From Piscirickettsiaceae bacterium (lineage in GTDB: Bacteria; Pseudomonadota; Gammaproteobacteria; Methylococcales; Cycloclasticaceae), in the NCBI GenBank assembly GCA_002401365.1, contig NVSW01000059.1:1-17596 (forward strand): DNA of 17,596 nt, written 5' to 3'. The position numbers and the translations under genes are program-made. How positions within the stretch are numbered: position 1 is the stretch's first letter; each line of letters opens with the position of its first letter. The notes under the pieces were generated by a model that saw only the letters and a program-made list of their open reading frames with translations, searched no databases and was not told where the DNA came from. This document shows, piece by piece, positions 13,972 through 17,596 of this stretch.

Positions 13972-14838
13972 ATGAAAACCCAATACCTTACCTCTTGTTC
14001 CATTGGCGGATTACATAAGCTTGCCTACTTAGAATGGGGCGAAGCCTATAACCCAAATGTTCTTATTTGCGCGCACGGCTTAACCCGCAACAAGCATGAT
14101 TTTGATGTCTTAGCAAAGAAACTATCTGACAGCTACCGAGTTATTTGCTTTGATCTACCCGGTCGCGGTGAAAGTGATTGGCTGAATAATAAAATGGCCT
14201 ACGACTACAGCCAATATACCGTTGATGCGTTAATGGTTATCGCAAGAACAGGTGTTGAGAAAGTCGACTGGTTAGGCACATCAATGGGTGGTTTATTAGG
14301 TATGGCTCTAGCTTCTATGCCTAATTCGCCGATTAAAAGGCTCATTATTAACGACGTTGGCCCTCACCTTCCAAAAGAAGCCTTGATGCGCATCGCAGAA
14401 TATGTCGGTCAACAACCTTACTTTGATACCGCAGAAGAACTCGGTCAATATATTCGCACTGTCTACGCCGGCTTTGGCGATTTAACTGATCAGCAATGGA
14501 AAAATATGCTAACTTTTGGCCAACGCACACTCGATAACGGACAATTCACCCTTAATTATGATCCGGATATATCTAAAGTGTTCATGGATAAACCGCTAGA
14601 AGACCTTAACCTTTGGCCTGTATGGGAAAACATTGCCCAACCAACCTTGGTGATTAAGGGTAAAAATTCTGACCTTTTGCAAGCTGATACTGCCCAAAAA
14701 ATGACGACGACAGGACCAAACGCCACATTAATAACGATTGAAAACACAGCACATGCACCCGCCTTAATGAATAATGTAGATATAAACATTATTAAAGACT
14801 GGTTATCACAAAACAATAACCCTGTAGCTGCTAAATGA
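13972..14838 (+). CDS. Alpha/beta hydrolase
   Basis: A 288-residue serine hydrolase of the alpha/beta fold, cytosolic (no signal peptide). The oxyanion-hole segment is AHGLTRNKHDF (34-44). DLPGRGESDW follows, then the nucleophile elbow GTSMGG with S104, the acid candidate in KGKNSDLL, and the catalytic His in ENTAHAPALM near the end. This pattern is shared by lipases/esterases and some C-C hydrolases, so the substrate is not readable. It is divergent from the BktB-like thiolase with 84 bases between them, and may share control with it. Its stop overlaps the end of the convergent potassium channel gene by eight bases. GGAAA precedes the ATG. Confidence 0.9.
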   Translation: MKTQYLTSCSIGGLHKLAYLEWGEAYNPNVLICAHGLTRNKHDFDVLAKKLSDSYRVICFDLPGRGESDWLNNKMAYDYSQYTVDALMVIARTGVEKVDWLGTSMGGLLGMALASMPNSPIKRLIINDVGPHLPKEALMRIAEYVGQQPYFDTAEELGQYIRTVYAGFGDLTDQQWKNMLTFGQRTLDNGQFTLNYDPDISKVFMDKPLEDLNLWPVWENIAQPTLVIKGKNSDLLQADTAQKMTTTGPNATLITIENTAHAPALMNNVDINIIKDWLSQNNNPVAAK

Positions 14839-16561
14839 CGTCCTTTCTCTCTAGCCACCTAAAGAAACTACCCTTTGCGTGGTCAACCCCTGTCAATAAA
14901 TAGTCTAATGTGTGTGGATTGCTAATATTCGCTTCAAAATAGGCTTTCTGACTTAGCCTCATACAGAACAGCACTTCATCCTCAGCCATTAATACTAAAT
15001 CATTTGCTGGCAATACATTAATCTTATTACCACGCTTATGAACTAGAGGTACTATTTTCAGAAAATCCGTTTGTATTGCTGGATCACGGCAAATATCACC
15101 CAACCTGACTTCCATTTCTTCGAACATTTTTTGATAAACAGCTGGTGCCTGTTTTTGGGTGAACCTATACGTTTTAACCATCGGCGACTCACCTCCAACC
15201 TCGGTCGCTAAGCGATTGGTAATATCAGCTAATCTAGAAGGGTCATTTTCATACACAAGGCGCAAATAACTAAAAAAAGACTTCAGTAAAGGTGCTGTCA
15301 ACATAAACAGAACCATTCTGGCAATCACCAAGCTAGGCTGCATAATATAATCAACGTCCGCCCTTTTAAACAGTATTTCGTTCGTATGTTTATTTTGCCT
15401 AACCATGGAGAACAATGTGGGGTTCATTCTATTCGCTTGGTGAACCATACTTAAGTTAAAGGTATCGTTATTTGTACCCGCAATTAAGCCCACACAATCT
15501 TTTATACCTGCTTTTTCTAAGTTTTCTAAATTTGCCTTGCCCAACACAGCATGTTCAGCAATATCTTCAATATTTTCAATATTCGGCTCCACTACCGTAA
15601 TATCGATTCCTTTCTCGGTTAATTTTTTATAGATAATCCGCCCCATGCGACCATGACCACACAAGATCCATTTGCCTCCTTTAAGCGGGCAAATATTATA
15701 ATTTAATGTAGCGCCTGGTGAACCGGAGACCCACTCATTAATGGCTTGAATTGTTGGATTATATATAACCAACCCCAAATAACTAGCAAATACACGAAAA
15801 GGGTCAACAACATGAATATCGCCGCCTATTGCAAGAATTTCACTTTCATTTTCAGCAGAGGTTGAACGACAAATTATTTTTATATTTGGCCGTAAAACCC
15901 GCGCAGACACAGCAACCTTCAGATTGGTGTTTTCATCATTTGACAGAATTAACATACCAATACACTTATCGTTATCAATCCCCGCGTCTATTAAAAACCT
16001 AGGGTCCGTTGCATCGGCACACAGACCCAAAACCTTCCGCCTATAATCCCGTAATTGAAGTGCTTTTATTCGCTCATCATTAGCGTCTATAACAACGGTA
16101 GATAATCCCGCATCATCCAAGCCCCGTATTAAAAGGCTCCCTGAATCACCAAAGCCGCAAACAATGTAAAAATTATTTCTCTTTTTTGCCACTGCACGCG
16201 CAAAGCTGGTTTCACTAATGGCAGATTGTAAATGCGGGTTTTTGATCAACCCAATAATCTTACCCACGGCATATAACCAAGTAACAACACTAACGTACAA
16301 GCAAAATATTGCCCACATTCTTTGCTGGTTACTAAACTCACCCGGCAACTCGCCAAAACCCGTAGTTGTTGCTGTATACGCCATAAAATAATAGGCATGA
16401 AAAAATGACAAGTAAGTAGTCTGACCATTTTCATCAGGCAAACCCGGCACCATCACCATACCAAAGATACAAACCGCATAAACACACACCAGCACAATAA
16501 TGGGCGTGCGCATATGGCGCAAAACGATAAAGGAAACTCTATCTAGTTGATGAGCCGACAT
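14831..16561 (-). CDS. Two-TM potassium channel with two RCK (TrkA-N) domains
   Basis: Inner-membrane ion channel with ligand-sensing cytosolic domains. The layout of the 576 aa is TM1 at about 19-39; pore helix and selectivity filter TATTTGFGE (63-71), a GFG variant of the GYG filter; and TM2 at about 82-105. RCK1 starts with the Rossmann glycines FYIVCGFGDSG (131-141), followed by the dinucleotide acid VIDA. RCK2 starts with WILCGHGRMG (298-307), followed by VVEP. A TrkA-C-like segment lies around 495-540 (IVPLVHKRGNKI...AEDEVLFC). Tandem RCKs suggest a dimer of dimers forming a gating ring. It starts 15 bases after the small membrane gene upstream, without a ribosome binding site, so one operon is likely. 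K+ selectivity is inferred from the filter. Confidence 0.9.
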   Translation of the reverse strand: MSAHQLDRVSFIVLRHMRTPIIVLVCVYAVCIFGMVMVPGLPDENGQTTYLSFFHAYYFMAYTATTTGFGELPGEFSNQQRMWAIFCLYVSVVTWLYAVGKIIGLIKNPHLQSAISETSFARAVAKKRNNFYIVCGFGDSGSLLIRGLDDAGLSTVVIDANDERIKALQLRDYRRKVLGLCADATDPRFLIDAGIDNDKCIGMLILSNDENTNLKVAVSARVLRPNIKIICRSTSAENESEILAIGGDIHVVDPFRVFASYLGLVIYNPTIQAINEWVSGSPGATLNYNICPLKGGKWILCGHGRMGRIIYKKLTEKGIDITVVEPNIENIEDIAEHAVLGKANLENLEKAGIKDCVGLIAGTNNDTFNLSMVHQANRMNPTLFSMVRQNKHTNEILFKRADVDYIMQPSLVIARMVLFMLTAPLLKSFFSYLRLVYENDPSRLADITNRLATEVGGESPMVKTYRFTQKQAPAVYQKMFEEMEVRLGDICRDPAIQTDFLKIVPLVHKRGNKINVLPANDLVLMAEDEVLFCMRLSQKAYFEANISNPHTLDYLLTGVDHAKGSFFRWLERKDVI

Positions 16562-16576
16562 GGGGGCTATTATTGT

Positions 16577-16960
16577 CTAACGTCTGGACATTAACGTTTC
16601 GGAAACCAAGATAACGACCGAAATCACATTCGCAATCAATGCTCCACCCGTTAACGACACCATCATTGATGTATTTTCAGCCGTTAGCCCAGTGCCAGAA
16701 ACGTGTTCAACGTAACCCCAAACTGCCGCCGCCGCAATCAATTGCAAATTAGCGACTAAACTAGTTGATAATAAAACGGCACCTATCTGTGTTCTATCTC
16801 CCAACTTAAGCCCTGTTGCGAGAAAATTAACGAAAATGGTCGCAAACAACTCATAAATATTATGATGCGTTGGATCTTCCATCTCGCCCATAAAGAAACC
16901 AAAGTTTAACGTTAACGCCAAAACAACAATGAAACTAAAAACGACCTTTTCTGCATTCAT
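16577..16960 (-). CDS. Small four-helix membrane protein (DUF6394-like), channel partner candidate
   Basis: The 127-residue protein is mostly hydrophobic, with four likely membrane segments at about 5-25, 36-52, 57-83 and 98-120. Conserved-looking polar spots are EDPTHHNIYELFA (28-40) and LKLGDRTQIGA (51-61) between helices. It resembles what I remember of DUF6394, a proteobacterial family without known function; this assignment is from memory. A GAGGGT ribosome binding site is placed well before the ATG. The next gene, 15 bases on, is the RCK potassium channel, so this protein may be an accessory subunit or assembly factor. Confidence 0.8.
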   Translation of the reverse strand: MNAEKVVFSFIVVLALTLNFGFFMGEMEDPTHHNIYELFATIFVNFLATGLKLGDRTQIGAVLLSTSLVANLQLIAAAAVWGYVEHVSGTGLTAENTSMMVSLTGGALIANVISVVILVSETLMSRR

Positions 16961-17053
16961 TTAGTAACCCTCGGTTAATTTTTTATATCTTATAAGTTTA
17001 ACTCTCTTGCTATCTTTCGCAACACCTAAAGATAAGTCTTTATGGCAATGCTT

Positions 17054-17245
17054 TTACTTTACGTCTATCTTCAACAAAGAACCCTTTGTTAGGGCCTGCT
17101 TTCTTTCCTCACAAACCTTTAATAAAACATCGCGCTGTTTATCGGAATACGACATCCAAGATGTAATTTCATTTAACAGGCGTCCACATCCAAGACATAT
17201 ATCATCTTCGTTAAGTGTACACATTCTAATGCAAGGTGATTCCAT
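17054..17245 (-). CDS. DUF1289 cysteine-rich protein
   Basis: The 63-residue protein carries C5, C9, C17 and C20 in the pattern PCIxxC...CxGCGR, the DUF1289 signature, with the following helix ITSWMSYSDKQRDVLL typical of the family. The cysteines suggest a bound metal or Fe-S centre; the function is unknown. The 117-base gap upstream is very AT-rich and contains two copies of TAGTATTTTT (17254 and 17290 areas) and TACTA-aaa-TAGTA, possibly regulatory. The 93 bases downstream, before the channel operon, contain a weak hairpin but no T-run. Confidence 0.88.
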   Translation of the reverse strand: MESPCIRMCTLNEDDICLGCGRLLNEITSWMSYSDKQRDVLLKVCEERKQALTKGSLLKIDVK

Positions 17246-17315
17246 ACTCGTATTCTAGTATTTTTAATATACTTTATAGTTACTAAAATAGTATTTTTTT
17301 ATATTTCAATATTCC

Positions 17316-17344
17316 AAAAAAAAGGCCTGCATTGCAGGCCTTTT
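17316..17344 (-). terminator. Intrinsic terminator of phaC
   Basis: A perfect stem GGCCTGC/GCAGGCC (17324-17330/17334-17340) with three loop bases is extended by AAAA/TTTT. On the minus strand it is followed by eight T residues. It lies 19 bases after the phaC stop. Confidence 0.88.
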
Positions 17345-17362
17345 CCTTACATCAAATGAAGG

Positions 17363-17596
17363 TTACGATGCTTTTGCCAATACAAATGAACCCGGTGCAG
17401 GTTCTAACTCTGGGTAGGCTTTTGTGCCTAATTCAGTTGCCGCAGCAACCGTTTTGTCGCCATTGCTTTTTATCCAAGCGTCCCAATGATTCCACCAGCT
17501 TCCAGCTACTTCTTCAGCTGTTTCCAACCAATGATCAGCCCCTTTGCCTAATTCGCCTTTTTCCCAGAAGTGACGTTTGTTTGTACTGGCAGGGTT
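17363..17596 (-). CDS. phaC: Class I poly(3-hydroxyalkanoate) synthase, C-terminal fragment
   Basis: Polymerises 3-hydroxyacyl-CoA to storage polyester at the granule surface. Only the last 77 codons and stop are in the window; the catalytic Cys-Asp-His part lies beyond base 17596. The fragment starts NPASTNKRHFWEKGELG and contains ADHWLETAEEVAGSWWNHWDAW, then a final LGTKAYPELEPAPGSFVLAKAS. The NP.....NKR stretch, the WW..W..W tryptophan cluster and the Y..LEPAPG.(Y/F)V tail are characteristic of class I PhaC ends. It has its own terminator. The BktB-like thiolase 3.5 kb away would supply its precursors; a PhaB reductase is not seen here. Confidence 0.9.
   Translation of the reverse strand, partial: NPASTNKRHFWEKGELGKGADHWLETAEEVAGSWWNHWDAWIKSNGDKTVAAATELGTKAYPELEPAPGSFVLAKAS

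Noticed and set aside
1..17596. Mobile element, defence system, CRISPR array, tRNA or rRNA
   Set aside because: No transposase, integrase, repeat-spacer pattern, terminal repeats or RNA gene consensus was seen on either strand.

Overview
The window looks like a piece of a gammaproteobacterial chromosome of moderately low GC content. The evidence is a pcnB-folK cluster continuing into panB-panC, a RraA protein of E. coli length, class I PHA synthase, an ETHE1-type persulfide dioxygenase and an FNR-type operator. The gene content would suit a marine aerobe of the Thiotrichales/Cycloclasticus type, but that is an inference without any search. No transposase, integrase, tRNA, rRNA or CRISPR array is visible. 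Many starts lack a clear Shine-Dalgarno sequence, and several genes probably rely on translational coupling.

Region 1 (1-6391) is a tight plus-strand run: pcnB (5' end outside the window), folK, a deoxynucleoside kinase, panB, panC, a large MscS-family channel overlapping panC, then panD with its own apparent sigma-70 promoter. It covers RNA polyadenylation, folate precursor synthesis, deoxynucleoside salvage and all the committed pantothenate enzymes except PanE/IlvC.

Region 2 (6392-10582) is the least conventional part. A structured 120-base intergenic segment with GGA-bearing hairpins precedes a secreted SRPBCC-like protein. Next come a minus-strand persulfide dioxygenase-rhodanese fusion with a textbook FNR class II promoter, a membrane-anchored protein with a metzincin signature (HExxHxxGxxD plus a Met-turn-like segment), a divergent small membrane protein with a five-cysteine cluster and an arginine-rich tail, and a lipoprotein of unknown role.

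Region 3 (10583-12626) is a plus-strand operon of rraA-like, PduO-type cobalamin adenosyltransferase and ispH genes, closed by a strong bidirectional terminator.

Region 4 (12627-17596) has a BktB-like beta-ketothiolase facing away from an alpha/beta hydrolase. On the minus strand follow a two-RCK potassium channel with a small membrane partner gene, a DUF1289 cysteine protein, and the C-terminus of PHA synthase (phaC) at the window edge. Thiolase and PhaC supply the first and last steps of polyhydroxyalkanoate synthesis.

Most genes are ordinary housekeeping genes. The observations most worth checking are the FNR-controlled sulfur gene, the possible CsrA/RsmA-binding RNA downstream of panD, and the metzincin-like/Cys-rich divergent pair.
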